A stretch of 64,000 nt of DNA. It comes from Veillonella tobetsuensis. GTDB lineage: Bacteria; Bacillota; Negativicutes; Veillonellales; Veillonellaceae. The stretch spans positions 186,001 through 250,000 of the forward strand of contig NZ_BBXI01000009.1 in NCBI RefSeq assembly GCF_001078375.1, given 5' to 3'. The translations under genes and the position numbers were made by a program. This document shows, one piece after another, positions 26,921-36,781 of the stretch. The stretch's first letter is position 1. Each line of letters begins with the position of its first letter. The notes under the pieces are model-generated. The model was not told where the DNA came from. It did no database searches and saw nothing but the letters and a program-made list of their open reading frames with translations.

Positions 26921-26985
26921 GAACGACTTAGTAATAATCCAAAAAACCAGCCACCATGGCTTGGGGGGATTAAACTAAGTCGTTC
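26921..26985 (+). ncRNA. Candidate small structured RNA: 65-nt three-tier hairpin
   Basis: Outer stem GAACGACTTAGT / ACTAAGTCGTTC (12 bp perfect), middle TAATCC / GGATTA, inner CCAGCC / GGCTTGG with one bulge, loop ACCAT. It lies immediately downstream of the copy-1 promoter and upstream of the copy-2 promoter. No open reading frame or known RNA family was recognised. It could be a small RNA, an attenuator or a mini-element. Confidence 0.5.
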
Positions 26986-27050
26986 ATTTATTAATAGCAT
27001 ACCAAATGAAAAAGATTTAGACAAGTCAGTACTATTAAGTAGCATTATAT

Positions 27051-27091
27051 GGTTCTTTTTGTACTTTTTCTACTAAATATGGTACTATATA
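27051..27091 (+). repeat. 41-bp direct repeat, copy 2, probable nrdR promoter
   Basis: TTGTAC (27059-27064), 18-base spacer, TACTAT (27083-27088). Transcription would start near 27095, ~65 nt before nrdR. It is nearly identical to copy 1 at 26872. Confidence 0.75.
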
Positions 27092-27161
27092 AGGTATAAG
27101 AAAATAGGCGTATTGTGCCTTTTTCAAGATTACTAGCTGATTAGAAAAGGAGTATTAGCCA

Positions 27162-27635
27162 ATGAGATGTCCTTATTGCCAACATACAGACACGAAGGTA
27201 ACAGACTCAAGAACGACTGACGAAGGGAACAGTATCCGCCGTCGTCGCGAGTGTATTAATTGTGGACGCCGCTTTACTACTTATGAAATCATCGAAGAAG
27301 TACCACTCATGGTAGCAAAGAAAAATGGTCGCCGTGAATTATTTGACAGAGGTAAATTGTTAAATGGTTTGCTGCGTTCTTGTGATAAACGAACAGTGCC
27401 TATGTCCGTCATGGAAGAGGTTGTTAATAATGTAGAACGAGATATTCGCAATGAAGTAAATCAAGAAATCTCTACAGATCGTATCGGTGAACTTGTACTA
27501 CAACAATTGAAAGATATCGACCAAGTTGCGTATGTGCGTTTTGCATCTGTATATCGCAAATTTGATAACATTGACAGCTTTATGGCTGAACTGAAAGCAC
27601 TAAAAAAATTAGATGCCAAAAAGGTAAAGAAATAA
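27162..27635 (+). CDS. nrdR: Transcriptional repressor NrdR (157 aa)
   Basis: It senses ATP/dATP and represses ribonucleotide reductase genes. A zinc ribbon with C3, C6, C31 and C34 (MRCPYCQHTDTKVTDSR, then RRRRECINCGRRFTTYE) precedes an ATP-cone (~49-139; LMVAKKNGRRELFDRGKLLN). Length is standard. AAAGGAG precedes the ATG. The M19 dipeptidase gene starts 9 nt after its stop, so nrdR probably leads the heptose operon transcript. Confidence 0.96.
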   Translation: MRCPYCQHTDTKVTDSRTTDEGNSIRRRRECINCGRRFTTYEIIEEVPLMVAKKNGRRELFDRGKLLNGLLRSCDKRTVPMSVMEEVVNNVERDIRNEVNQEISTDRIGELVLQQLKDIDQVAYVRFASVYRKFDNIDSFMAELKALKKLDAKKVKK

Positions 27636-27644
27636 CAAGAGTAT

Positions 27645-28571
27645 ATGATTGATTTACATTGTGATACGATAATGCAATTAATCGACCATCCACATGATGG
27701 TGATTTATTCTCTAATAAGTGGAAAATTGATATTCAACGTCTCATTAAGGGCCATAGTCGATTACAAGATTTTGCATTATTTGTGGACTTAAAAGAACAA
27801 GAAGATTCTTATGCTAGATATGAATCTATGCGTGCTTTATTTGATATTCAAATGCAAAAATATAGTGACCATATTAGTCATGTGCGCTCTTATGAGGAAA
27901 TTAAGGCTTGTTATGATAATCATAAATTGGCTGCCCTACTGTCGATAGAAGAGGGTGGTGTTCTTGGGGGCGATTTATCCAAACTTGAAAAGGCCTATAA
28001 GGATGGTGTTCGTCTTATAACATTGACCTGGAACTATCCGAACGAATTAGGCGAGCCTAATACAGGAGATCCATATAAGAAACTGACAAAAATAGGGATA
28101 GAGTTTGTGGAACGAATGCAAGAATTAGGTATGATTGTAGACTGCTCTCATCTCAACGATGGCGGAACAGAACAATTAGGAGATATTCTTGATGTACCTT
28201 TTATTGCTTCTCATTCTAATGCACGAGAAGTGACGGCCCATCGACGCAATTTGCCAGATCACTTGATTCGTCTAATAGGTGAAAAGGGCGGTGTTATTGG
28301 CCTGAATTTTGCTCAGTCATTCCTTGGCACTTCATCTATTAGTCGTATTGAAGATATCGTTAAACATGGATTGTATATCATCAATAAAGGCGGTGAAGAT
28401 GTCATAGCTTTAGGCACTGATTTTGATGGCATTAAACCGAATACGGAAATTAAAGACATTTCAGATATGCATCGTTTATACGATGCTTTTAGGGGAGCAG
28501 GGCTTTCAGAGGAACAAACAGAAAAATTGTTCTGGAAAAATGCTGATCGCTTACTAAAGGAGATTTTATAA
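27645..28571 (+). CDS. Membrane-dipeptidase (M19 renal dipeptidase family), 308 aa
   Basis: Zinc-dependent dipeptidase. Landmarks: [16 protein letters not shown] (H-x-D zinc ligands), [13 protein letters not shown] (bridging Glu), [35 protein letters not shown] (H ligand), [20 protein letters not shown] and [10 protein letters not shown] (D). There is no signal peptide, so it is cytosolic as in most bacterial members. The stop overlaps the gmhA start by one base (TAATG). Its physiological substrate is unknown. Confidence 0.9.
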   Translation: MIDLHCDTIMQLIDHPHDGDLFSNKWKIDIQRLIKGHSRLQDFALFVDLKEQEDSYARYESMRALFDIQMQKYSDHISHVRSYEEIKACYDNHKLAALLSIEEGGVLGGDLSKLEKAYKDGVRLITLTWNYPNELGEPNTGDPYKKLTKIGIEFVERMQELGMIVDCSHLNDGGTEQLGDILDVPFIASHSNAREVTAHRRNLPDHLIRLIGEKGGVIGLNFAQSFLGTSSISRIEDIVKHGLYIINKGGEDVIALGTDFDGIKPNTEIKDISDMHRLYDAFRGAGLSEEQTEKLFWKNADRLLKEIL

Positions 28572-29140
28572 TGACAGATATAAATCCAATCATTGCTGAT
28601 CGATTTACTGATCATCTAGACGTATTCAGTAAAACGATGGAATTAATGGATGTTATTCAAGAAATAGCAAATCGTTGTATTGTAGCCTTGAATAGTGGTA
28701 ATAAAATCATGTTTTGTGGCAATGGTGGGTCTGCTGCTGATTCTCAACATCTTGCAGCGGAGTTGGTAGGGCGTTTTAAAAAAGAACGTCGTTCTCTTGC
28801 GTCTATTGCTCTTACAACTGATACATCAATTTTGACAGCTGTTGCTAATGATTATGATTTTGATTCAATCTTTGCTCGTCAAGTTGAAGGCTTAGGTCGC
28901 TCTGGTGATGTACTTATCGGCATTTCTACGTCTGGTAACTCTAAAAATGTGGTGAAAGCCATGCAAATGGCTCGTAATACAGGAATGCATACAATAGCTT
29001 TTACAGGCGAAGGTGGCGGAAAATTAGCTGAACTATGTGATATTACACTTGCCGTTCCTAGTACAGTGACTGCACGAATTCAAGAGATGCATATCTTGGT
29101 AGGTCATATTATCTGCGAGCTTATCGAAGAAGGTTATTAA
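28571..29140 (+). CDS. gmhA: Sedoheptulose-7-phosphate isomerase (189 aa)
   Basis: First step of ADP-heptose synthesis: sedoheptulose 7-phosphate to D-glycero-D-manno-heptose 7-phosphate. A SIS domain is evident: [40 protein letters not shown] and [20 protein letters not shown], then [18 protein letters not shown] with the catalytic Glu/His region. GGAG lies within the end of the upstream gene. It heads a gmhA-hldE-hldD-gmhB order, complete for heptose activation. Confidence 0.95.
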   Translation: MTDINPIIADRFTDHLDVFSKTMELMDVIQEIANRCIVALNSGNKIMFCGNGGSAADSQHLAAELVGRFKKERRSLASIALTTDTSILTAVANDYDFDSIFARQVEGLGRSGDVLIGISTSGNSKNVVKAMQMARNTGMHTIAFTGEGGGKLAELCDITLAVPSTVTARIQEMHILVGHIICELIEEGY

Positions 29141-29185
29141 TCGAGATAGGGAAGAAATCATAGATTTCTTGAAAGGGGACGACCT

Positions 29186-30664
29186 ATGATTACAAAAACA
29201 GTCAATGAATTTCTGACAAATTCACTACCCAACCTAAAAATCGCAGTTATTGGTGATGTGATGGTGGACCGATATGTCTTTGGTGATGTGAGTCGTATAT
29301 CTCCAGAGGCTCCAGTACCGGTAAATCGCGTGTCATCTGTGAAAGAGGTGCTTGGTGGTGCAGGGAACGTTGCTTCCAACTTGGCTAATCTCGATTGTCA
29401 TGTATATTTAGGAGCCGTAGCTGGCGTTGATGATCATGGTAGAGTACTCGATAAATTATTGATTGCTGATGGTATTGATACATCTGGTCTTATTTATGAT
29501 AACAATCGCTCTACTATTACTAAAATGAGAATTTTAGGTGATCGTCAACAGATGATGCGTCTCGATTTTGAGACGATTACTCCGATTACAACAGATGAAG
29601 AGGAACGATTGATTTCCTGGTTGGACGGGCTTTGTCAACAAGGATTGCAAGGCATTGTTATTTCTGACTATGGCAAGGGTGTGTGTACACCTACATTATT
29701 ACAAGAGGTATTTAGATTAGCTCATACCTATAATGTGCAAACTATTGTTGACCCTAAGGGGGCAGATTGGTCTAAATATGGTGGTGCTACTTGCATTACG
29801 CCAAATGTAAAGGAATTAGGCGAATCATTAGGTCGTGTTATACCTAATGAGGATGCTTCTGTTATAGAGGCTGCTAAGGAAGTATTAGGTAAACTTAATA
29901 TTCAGTATATTATAGGTACCCGTTCTGCAAAGGGGATTACTGTTGTAGCAAAGGATGGGCGAACATGGCATAATCCAGCTACGCAACAAGATGTATTCGA
30001 TGTAAGTGGTGCCGGCGATACGGTCGTAGCTATGATGATTTCTTGCTTGGCTAGTGGCTTATCTATGCGTTTAGCATTACATATTGCCAATGGTGCAGCT
30101 GGTATCGTTGTGTCTAAGGTTGGTACATACCCAATTCATCGCCAAGAATTGATTGATTTGTGGCGATCTGTTCGTCAATTAACGGCATCAAGTCCGTTAT
30201 ATACAAAAGAAGAGATGAAGGCCTTAATCGATAAATGGCAAAGTATGGATGAAACCGTTGTATTTACTAATGGTTGTTTCGATATTTTACATCGAGGCCA
30301 TATTATATATCTTCAAGAGGCAGCTCAACTAGGTCGTCATCTCATCATCGGACTTAATTCAGATGCGTCTGTACGTCGTTTAAAGGGTGAAACTAGACCG
30401 ATTGTATCTGAAGATGATAGAGCTGCTTTATTAAGTGCTTTACAATGCGTAGATGGGGTTGTTCTTTTCGAAGAAGACACACCAGCTGAATTATTAGCCT
30501 ATTTGCGTCCTAATATTCTCGTTAAGGGCGGAGACTATAAAAAAGAAGAGATTGTCGGCAGAGAGTCTGTAGATGAGGTAGCGGTACTTTCATTTAAAGA
30601 AGGCTATTCTACATCAGATATCGTGAAAAAAATAGCTATAATGTCTAAGGAGGGGAAACTATGA
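29186..30664 (+). CDS. hldE: Bifunctional heptose-7-P kinase / heptose-1-P adenylyltransferase (492 aa)
   Basis: An N-terminal PfkB kinase (1-~325; GGAGNVASNLANLDC, DVSGAGDTVVAMMISCL with the anion hole and catalytic Asp) is joined to a C-terminal cytidylyltransferase-like domain (~350-492; TNGCFDILHRGHIIYLQEAA with H-x-G-H, GLNSDASVRRLKGETRPI). It phosphorylates heptose-7-P at C1 and, after GmhB removes the C7 phosphate, adds AMP. It overlaps hldD by 4 bases (ATGA). AAAGGGGA precedes the ATG. Confidence 0.96.
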   Translation: MITKTVNEFLTNSLPNLKIAVIGDVMVDRYVFGDVSRISPEAPVPVNRVSSVKEVLGGAGNVASNLANLDCHVYLGAVAGVDDHGRVLDKLLIADGIDTSGLIYDNNRSTITKMRILGDRQQMMRLDFETITPITTDEEERLISWLDGLCQQGLQGIVISDYGKGVCTPTLLQEVFRLAHTYNVQTIVDPKGADWSKYGGATCITPNVKELGESLGRVIPNEDASVIEAAKEVLGKLNIQYIIGTRSAKGITVVAKDGRTWHNPATQQDVFDVSGAGDTVVAMMISCLASGLSMRLALHIANGAAGIVVSKVGTYPIHRQELIDLWRSVRQLTASSPLYTKEEMKALIDKWQSMDETVVFTNGCFDILHRGHIIYLQEAAQLGRHLIIGLNSDASVRRLKGETRPIVSEDDRAALLSALQCVDGVVLFEEDTPAELLAYLRPNILVKGGDYKKEEIVGRESVDEVAVLSFKEGYSTSDIVKKIAIMSKEGKL

Positions 30665-31626
30665 TTATTGTAACTGGTGGTGCCGGTTTTATTGGTAGTA
30701 ATATTGTAAAAGCCTTAAATGAGCGTGGCCGTAATGATATTTTAATCGTCGATGATTTGACAGATGGTCGTAAAATTCGCAATCTTCAAAACTTGGATTA
30801 TTTAGATTACATTGATTGTGATGACTTTGATGCTGCCATTGCGGATGGTACTTTCAACGTAGGTCCAATCGAAGTTATTTTTCATGAAGGCGCTTGTGCG
30901 GACACAATGGAATATAACGGAAAATATATGATGAAGAACAACTATGAAGGTTCTAAAAATTTATTCCATTATTGCCAAGATAGAGCCATTCCATTTATTT
31001 ATGCATCCTCTGCATCTACGTATGGTAATGGTACAAATGGTTTCGTAGAAACTCCAGAAGCAGAAGAGGCATTAAATCCATATGCATATTCTAAGCTTTT
31101 ATTTGACCGTTATGTACGTAAATTTGAAGGTGAATATACAGCGCAAGTTGTAGGTTTACGTTACTTTAATGTATTTGGTCCTAATGAAGCACATAAGGAT
31201 AAAATGGCCTCTCTTGTACGCCAAATGTTCTATAAAAACCAAGAAACAGGTGTTATCAATTTGTTTGAAGGTACTGATGGCTATGAAGATGGTGGTCAAA
31301 CACGTGATTTCATTTATGTAAAAGACGTGGTAAATGTGAATTTCTATTTCTGGGAACACCCTGAAATTTCTGGTACTTTCAACTGTGGTACTGGTCATGC
31401 GCATAGCTTTAATGAATTTATGCAAGCTGTTATAGACTATAATGGAAAAGGCCGCATTGAATACGTTCCATTCCCAGAAGTGTTGGTAGGTAAATACCAA
31501 AGCTTTACCGAAGCAGATACTACTAAATTGATGGCCGCAGGCTATGATAAAGGGTTTACACCATTAGCAGAGGCTGTTAAAGAATATTGTGAATTATTAG
31601 ATAATAACGAAGGATATTTGCGTTAA
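30661..31626 (+). CDS. hldD: ADP-glyceromanno-heptose 6-epimerase (321 aa)
   Basis: An extended short-chain dehydrogenase fold. NAD(P) loop TGGAGFIGSNIVKALNERG, substrate region FHEGACADTMEYNGKYMM, then SSASTYGNG and the catalytic YAYSKLLFDRYVR (Y-x-x-x-K), with LRYFNVFGPNEAHKDKMAS. It converts the D,D- to the L,D-form of ADP-heptose, the last step. It overlaps hldE by 4 bases, with AAGGAGGGG upstream. Confidence 0.96.
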   Translation: MIIVTGGAGFIGSNIVKALNERGRNDILIVDDLTDGRKIRNLQNLDYLDYIDCDDFDAAIADGTFNVGPIEVIFHEGACADTMEYNGKYMMKNNYEGSKNLFHYCQDRAIPFIYASSASTYGNGTNGFVETPEAEEALNPYAYSKLLFDRYVRKFEGEYTAQVVGLRYFNVFGPNEAHKDKMASLVRQMFYKNQETGVINLFEGTDGYEDGGQTRDFIYVKDVVNVNFYFWEHPEISGTFNCGTGHAHSFNEFMQAVIDYNGKGRIEYVPFPEVLVGKYQSFTEADTTKLMAAGYDKGFTPLAEAVKEYCELLDNNEGYLR

Positions 31627-31676
31627 TTCCTGATAATGGATCGTGCAAATTCTTTGATATATGTAAAGGATAAAGT

Positions 31677-32177
31677 ATGAGAAAGGTGTTGTTCCTCGAT
31701 AGAGATGGGGTTATCAACAAGGATGTTTCCTATCTCTATAAAATATCGGATTTACAATGGGTTGAAGGTGCAAAAGAAGCATTAAAATTAGCCCATGACG
31801 CTGGTTATGAACTTATAGTGGTGACAAACCAAAGTGGGGTGGCGCGAGGCTACTATAAGGAAACTGATGTTCAAATTCTTCACGATTATATGGGAAATGA
31901 ATTGTTTAAGGCTGGCGCACCGATCTTACACTTTTATTATTGTCCACATCATAAGGATGGCGTTGTAGAGCGCTATGCCGTAGATTGTAACTGTCGTAAA
32001 CCAAAGCCAGGCATGATTTTACAAGCCATCAAGGATTTTGATGTAGATGTAGAACATAGTTTTCTCGTTGGTGATAGTCAACGTGATGTGGAGGCTGCCG
32101 AAGCTGCAGGGGTAAAGGGATACCTCTTTACAGAATCTAATTTGCTAGATTTTATGAAAACCATCATAAAGAACTAG
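31677..32177 (+). CDS. gmhB: Heptose-1,7-bisphosphate 7-phosphatase (166 aa)
   Basis: A HAD-IIIA phosphatase with FLDRDGVINKD (nucleophile and acid Asp), VVTNQSGVARGYY, and the zinc loop CPHHKDG...CNCRKPKPGM, then FLVGDSQRDVEAAEAAG. It removes the C7 phosphate between the two HldE reactions. Length is typical. TAAAGGA precedes the ATG, 50 nt after hldD. Confidence 0.95.
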   Translation: MRKVLFLDRDGVINKDVSYLYKISDLQWVEGAKEALKLAHDAGYELIVVTNQSGVARGYYKETDVQILHDYMGNELFKAGAPILHFYYCPHHKDGVVERYAVDCNCRKPKPGMILQAIKDFDVDVEHSFLVGDSQRDVEAAEAAGVKGYLFTESNLLDFMKTIIKN

Positions 32178-32249
32178 AGTAGATATAATTGTTTGTCATT
32201 GTAAACCACGTCAGGGGCGTGTGTATTCTTCATTCACAAAGGGGTTATT

Positions 32250-33269
32250 ATGAAGGACTATTCCAATATACTCATCATTAAAATGAGTTCCTTAGGTGAT
32301 GTCATTCACGCATTGCCAACCTTATATGCATTGCGTCAAAATTTACCGCACGCAAAAATTACCTGGGCTATACACGAGCAATTTGCTAGCCTTTTACCGG
32401 GTACACCTTGGGTGGATGAAGTGATTATAATCGACAAAAAACAATTAAAATCTCCTTCTTATTTGTGGAACCTTCGCAAGGATTTACATAGTCGTCATTT
32501 CGACATGACCTTAGATTTACAATGTATAGCCAAAAGTGCCATTGTGTCTCTATTATCGGGGGCACCTGAGCGATATGGCTATTGGGAACTTCGAGAAGGT
32601 AGTAAATTCGTCAATAAAGCCCTCGTAGGTGCTCATAAATATGACCACGTTATCGAGCGATACCTCGACACAGTGCGCGTATTAGGCGGCGATGTAGAGG
32701 GGGTTGAATTTCCAATGCCCCATGACCATGCGGCAGAGAGCGTCATTCGAAAACGTTTAGCTGATCTGGGTGTAACCGATGATTATGTCGTTGTTGTACC
32801 TGGTGCTCGCTGGATTGTTAAGGAATGGCCTTTGTTGAACTTTGGTGAACTATGTATTCGCCTTTGTGAAAGTGGTAAGAAGGTTATCATCGCAGGGGCG
32901 CCTGATGACAATGAAAAAGGTCTATTCATTGAAAATTATGTAAAGCATGATAATCTCATCAATTTAGTTGGTCAAACGACCATGGCTGAGTTAATCGAGT
33001 TGATTCGTCACTGCCATATTTTCATCAGCGCTGATACGGGGCCATTACACATTGCGAATGCATTAAAGAAACCGCTAATAGCACTATTTGGCACTACATC
33101 ACCACATAGAACGGGCCCATATGGGGGCAGTCACGTTCATATTATTATCTCCCCCACATCTAAGGCTACACCTGAACAGCCGTTGGTGGACGATCCAGAT
33201 TGTATGGCTCAAATACCTGTAGATGCCGTATGGGATGTATATTCTGAAATGTTGAGAAAGGATTTGTAA
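32250..33269 (+). CDS. GT9 lipopolysaccharide heptosyltransferase (WaaC-like), 339 aa
   Basis: GT-B fold, family GT9. NILIIKMSSLGDVIHALPTL is the classical N-terminus, and GQTTMAELIELI then SADTGPLHIANALKKPLIAL, FGTTSPHRTGPYG form the ADP-heptose site. It transfers heptose to the Kdo/lipid A core or to the first heptose on the inner face of the membrane. AAAGGGGTT precedes the ATG; its end overlaps the next transferase by one base. WaaC-like by similarity; the exact linkage is not readable. Confidence 0.9.
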   Translation: MKDYSNILIIKMSSLGDVIHALPTLYALRQNLPHAKITWAIHEQFASLLPGTPWVDEVIIIDKKQLKSPSYLWNLRKDLHSRHFDMTLDLQCIAKSAIVSLLSGAPERYGYWELREGSKFVNKALVGAHKYDHVIERYLDTVRVLGGDVEGVEFPMPHDHAAESVIRKRLADLGVTDDYVVVVPGARWIVKEWPLLNFGELCIRLCESGKKVIIAGAPDDNEKGLFIENYVKHDNLINLVGQTTMAELIELIRHCHIFISADTGPLHIANALKKPLIALFGTTSPHRTGPYGGSHVHIIISPTSKATPEQPLVDDPDCMAQIPVDAVWDVYSEMLRKDL

Positions 33270-34306
33270 TGGAACTTGATTATAAACGTATTGTTGTTAC
33301 CTTTCTCATGCATTTAGGTGATGTAGTCTTAACGACGCCATTTCTAGAGGTGTTGCGCAAAGCAGCACCTCATAGTCATATAACCTATGTAATTGATGAA
33401 AAATTACAGGATGTAATGAAATACAATCCTTATATCGATGATTTGATTACTGTCGATAAAAAGGGGCGTCATAATAGTATTAAAGGTCTCAATGAAATTG
33501 CTCGTCGTATTAACGAACAAGGTAGACCTGATATCGTTATCAATCTGCATCCTAATGAACGCACATCATACTTAGCGTGGAAGATTAATGGTAAGGTTAC
33601 GACGGGGATGAGTCATTTCTTATTTAGACCGTTCATGACTCAATATACAAGGCTTGACCGAAAAACTCGCCATGCTGCGGATATGTATATAAACGTGCTT
33701 GAGCAATTGGGCGTTACCGATGTATCCAACCATGGATTACATATTGAAACCTGCAAAGAATGGAATGATGAGGTTTCTCGCTTTTATGAAAGCCAAGGCG
33801 TTATGCCTCATGATAAGCTTATCGGTTTCAATATCGGCAGTGCAGTACCTGAAAAACGTTGGCCAGCTGAACGCTTTGCTGATGTAGCTGATTACTTTGC
33901 TGACAAAGGCTATAAAACTGTGTTCTTTGGTGGCCCTATGGATTTAGAGATGGTTAAACCCGTGGTGGAACATATGAAGACCACTCCGATTGTGGCTACG
34001 GGAGCATTTAAAATTGGCTCTTTAGCAGCTGCTATGAAATGGTGTGATCTTGTTATTACCAATGACTCTGGACCTATGCATGTAGCGATCAGTCAAGGTG
34101 TACCGATAGTTGCACTCTATGGTCCATCAAATCCTTTTTTCTATGGCCCATACCAAGCTAAATCGATTGTACTAGAATCGATGGACCATTATGAAATTGG
34201 TAAAAGCATGAAAAAGGTCATTAAAGAAGGCAAATACAAAGGTATTTCCGTTATTACCGAAGAACAAGTGATTAAGGCAGCTGAAACATTACTGCAGGAA
34301 TCGTAA
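33269..34306 (+). CDS. GT9 heptosyltransferase (WaaF/WaaQ-like), 345 aa
   Basis: A second GT9 enzyme, divergent from its neighbour. The N-terminus reads VVTFLMHLGDVVLTTPFLEV, with NIGSAVPEKRWPAERFADVA, VITNDSGPMHVAISQGVPIV and ALYGPSNPFFYGPY at the donor site. It probably adds the second core heptose or a related sugar. It starts on the last base of the upstream stop (TAATG), so it is coupled, and it ends 3 nt before the exonuclease gene. Confidence 0.9.
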   Translation: MELDYKRIVVTFLMHLGDVVLTTPFLEVLRKAAPHSHITYVIDEKLQDVMKYNPYIDDLITVDKKGRHNSIKGLNEIARRINEQGRPDIVINLHPNERTSYLAWKINGKVTTGMSHFLFRPFMTQYTRLDRKTRHAADMYINVLEQLGVTDVSNHGLHIETCKEWNDEVSRFYESQGVMPHDKLIGFNIGSAVPEKRWPAERFADVADYFADKGYKTVFFGGPMDLEMVKPVVEHMKTTPIVATGAFKIGSLAAAMKWCDLVITNDSGPMHVAISQGVPIVALYGPSNPFFYGPYQAKSIVLESMDHYEIGKSMKKVIKEGKYKGISVITEEQVIKAAETLLQES

Positions 34307-34309
34307 GTT

Positions 34310-35284
34310 ATGGATTATATTATTTTTGATTTAGAATGGAACCAACCCTATAGCAATGATATTAGCTTTATGAAGCGAACACGTATGCCGTTGACGGGTG
34401 AAATCATTCAAATCGGAGCAATTAAGCTCAATGAAAAGCTTGAAATTGTGGATTCCTTCACAATGTATGTTAAACCAAAATATTTATTACATATGCATAA
34501 GCATGTAAAGGCCCTTACGGGGATTACTAATCAAGATTTAAATCGAGGTGTCCCTTTTAGAATGGCCTATAGTCATTTTCAACAGTGGTGTGGCAAGGAC
34601 TATAAGCTACTTTCTTGGGGAGCTGACGATATTCTTATATTGCGAGAAAATTTACTTCTCCATAAATTAAAGAGTATCGACTATGACTCTTGGGCAGATG
34701 CACAGATGTTATATAGCTTTCACAGATATGGTACGACGCAACAGTATTCTGTAGCCCATGCGATGGGGGATTTACAAATATCGACTGAAGAGCTATCAGC
34801 CCATAATGCATTGCATGATGCCATATTTACGGCTCATATATGCCAAAAATTAGATTTGCCGAAGGCATTGTTGGATTATGATACGATACGAAAAGAGGCG
34901 CCAAATCCATTTTTATATCCGCCGGGTTTGACCTTCTTTATGTATGATAATTTTCAAGAGAAAAAACGCATCGTCCATGATCGACGGGTGCGCTTATCAT
35001 TCTGCCCTTATTGCCAAGGTCGTCTAGAAACGACACGACCGGAACGCATTCAAGGGGATAAGCACCTATCCATTGGCATTTGTCCAAAACATGGGGAATT
35101 TGCCATACAATTAAAAGTAGGAAAATACACGATTAAGTCGGGACATACTAAGTTTTATGTAACAAAGGTACTAAGTCATAGCACCGATGAAATTCGTAGA
35201 CTATATACAGAAAAATCGGAAATTAACCGAGAAAAAGAACGCCTCTATTACGAGCGTTGTCGAAAGGAATTATTAAATACTTAG
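34310..35284 (+). CDS. DEDDh 3'-5' exonuclease-domain protein (324 aa)
   Basis: Residues 1-~180 form an RNase T/DnaQ-like exonuclease: YIIFDLEWNQPYSND (D-x-E), KHVKALTGITNQDLNRGVPF, LLSWGADDILIL and SAHNALHDAIFTAHICQKL (H-x-x-x-x-D). The C-terminal part has a zinc-ribbon-like pair, FCPYCQGRLE and IGICPKHGEF. It resembles KapD-like inhibitor-family exonucleases with an added domain. The substrate (DNA or RNA end) is unknown. It is co-transcribed after the GT9 genes. Confidence 0.8.
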   Translation: MDYIIFDLEWNQPYSNDISFMKRTRMPLTGEIIQIGAIKLNEKLEIVDSFTMYVKPKYLLHMHKHVKALTGITNQDLNRGVPFRMAYSHFQQWCGKDYKLLSWGADDILILRENLLLHKLKSIDYDSWADAQMLYSFHRYGTTQQYSVAHAMGDLQISTEELSAHNALHDAIFTAHICQKLDLPKALLDYDTIRKEAPNPFLYPPGLTFFMYDNFQEKKRIVHDRRVRLSFCPYCQGRLETTRPERIQGDKHLSIGICPKHGEFAIQLKVGKYTIKSGHTKFYVTKVLSHSTDEIRRLYTEKSEINREKERLYYERCRKELLNT

Positions 35285-35338
35285 AAGAACTGATTACTAT
35301 ACATAGTAATTTTGGTCTAAATAGAAAGGAATGTGAAC

Positions 35339-36730
35339 ATGGAACGTAAATATGCTTGGCATAATTATGATGAACAAACATTGCAAGATGTAATGTCATT
35401 AGGCGATTCATATCGTCAATTTTTAGATAATGGCAAAACAGAACGTGAATGTGTGGTTCAATCCGTAGCCGTTGCAAAAGAAGCTGGTTATGTAGATTTA
35501 AAAGAGTTGATTAAATCAAATACACCGATTAAGGCTGGCGATAAGATTTACTATACGCATATGGATAAATCAATTGCTCTCTTTAATATTGGTACAGACG
35601 ATATGGATTTAGGTATGAATATTCTCGGTGCTCATATCGATTCTCCGCGCATTGACGTAAAACAAAATCCACAATACGAAGATAGCAATTTAGTATTTTG
35701 GGATACACATTACTATGGTGGTATAAAAAAATACCATTGGGTGGCAATACCACTCGCCATTCATGGTGTAGTAGTAAAAACAGATGGTACTCGCATTAAT
35801 ATCAACATTGGTGATAAAGAAACGGATCCTGTATTTTGCATTACCGATTTATTGCCTCACTTAGGGCAAGAACAAATGCAAAAAAATGCAGCTAAGGTTA
35901 TCGAAGGTGAATCCTTAGATCTTCTCATCGGCAGTCAACCTGTTAAAGGGGAAGAAAAAGAGGGCGTTACTAAATTTATTAACGCTCTATTAGAAAAAGA
36001 GTACGGATTTGTAGAACGCGATCTGTTATCTGCAGAGCTTGAAATCGTACCGGCTGGCAAGGCGCGCGATATGGGCTTTGACCGCTCTATGATTATTGCA
36101 TATGGCCAAGATGACCGAGTATGTGCTTATACATCCTTGGTGGCTATGCTCGAAGTAGATAAGGTAAAACGTACGACTTGCTGTTTATTAGTAGATAAAG
36201 AGGAAATTGGTTCCGTCGGTGCTACAGGCATGCAATCTCGTTTCTTTGAAAACGTAGTGGCAGAGATTTTAACCTTAATGGGAAAACCAAATTCCGTTAA
36301 TGTACGAAGAACATTGGAGAATTCTCGTATGTTATCTTCTGATGTAAGTGCTGGTTATGATCCACTTTACGCATCTGCTTTTGAAAAGAAAAATGCGTCT
36401 TACCTAGGTATGGGCGTTGTATTTAATAAATTTACCGGTTCTCGTGGTAAAGCTGGTTCTAATGATGCAAATGCTGAATATATGGGCTTTATCCGTCGTG
36501 TAATGGAAGCCAATAATGTAACGTACCAAACGGCTGAACTTGGTAAGGTAGACCTCGGTGGTGGTGGTACCATTGCGTACATCATGGCGTTGTATGGTAT
36601 GAATGTTATCGACTGTGGTGTAGCAGTTTTGAGCATGCACGCACCGTGGGAGGTTACATCTAAGGCCGATATTTATGAGGCAAAACGTTGTTATGTGGCA
36701 TTCTTGAATGCAGCAGATGAAACAATCTAG
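35339..36730 (+). CDS. M18 aminopeptidase, second type (463 aa)
   Basis: M18-family zinc aminopeptidase, longer than and divergent from the one at 21730. Landmarks: MNILGAHIDSPRIDVKQNP (H-x-D), YGQDDRVCAYTSLVAMLEV, LLVDKEEIGSVGATGMQS (E-E), MLSSDVSAGYDPLYASAFEK and VLSMHAPWEVTSKADIYEA (H). ATG 35339 fits AGAAAGGA 8 nt upstream; a GTG at 35333 is too close. A 14-bp hairpin follows the stop. Confidence 0.9.
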   Translation: MERKYAWHNYDEQTLQDVMSLGDSYRQFLDNGKTERECVVQSVAVAKEAGYVDLKELIKSNTPIKAGDKIYYTHMDKSIALFNIGTDDMDLGMNILGAHIDSPRIDVKQNPQYEDSNLVFWDTHYYGGIKKYHWVAIPLAIHGVVVKTDGTRININIGDKETDPVFCITDLLPHLGQEQMQKNAAKVIEGESLDLLIGSQPVKGEEKEGVTKFINALLEKEYGFVERDLLSAELEIVPAGKARDMGFDRSMIIAYGQDDRVCAYTSLVAMLEVDKVKRTTCCLLVDKEEIGSVGATGMQSRFFENVVAEILTLMGKPNSVNVRRTLENSRMLSSDVSAGYDPLYASAFEKKNASYLGMGVVFNKFTGSRGKAGSNDANAEYMGFIRRVMEANNVTYQTAELGKVDLGGGGTIAYIMALYGMNVIDCGVAVLSMHAPWEVTSKADIYEAKRCYVAFLNAADETI

Positions 36731-36733
36731 TGT

Positions 36734-36765
36734 CATGGGGCTTTCACCATTGGTGAAAGTCCATG
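36734..36765. other. Perfect intergenic hairpin without a T tract
   Basis: CATGG..CTTTCACC / GGTGAAAG.CCATG with loop ATT, between the aminopeptidase and the following small gene. Lacking a U run, it is more likely an mRNA-processing or stability element than a terminator. Confidence 0.5.
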
Positions 36766-36781
36766 TTATGTGAGGTATATG

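Noticed and set aside
26872-27091. CRISPR repeats or a transposon target duplication
   Set aside because: Two 41-bp copies 138 nt apart is not an array, and 41 bp is too long for a normal target-site duplication; both copies read as promoters.
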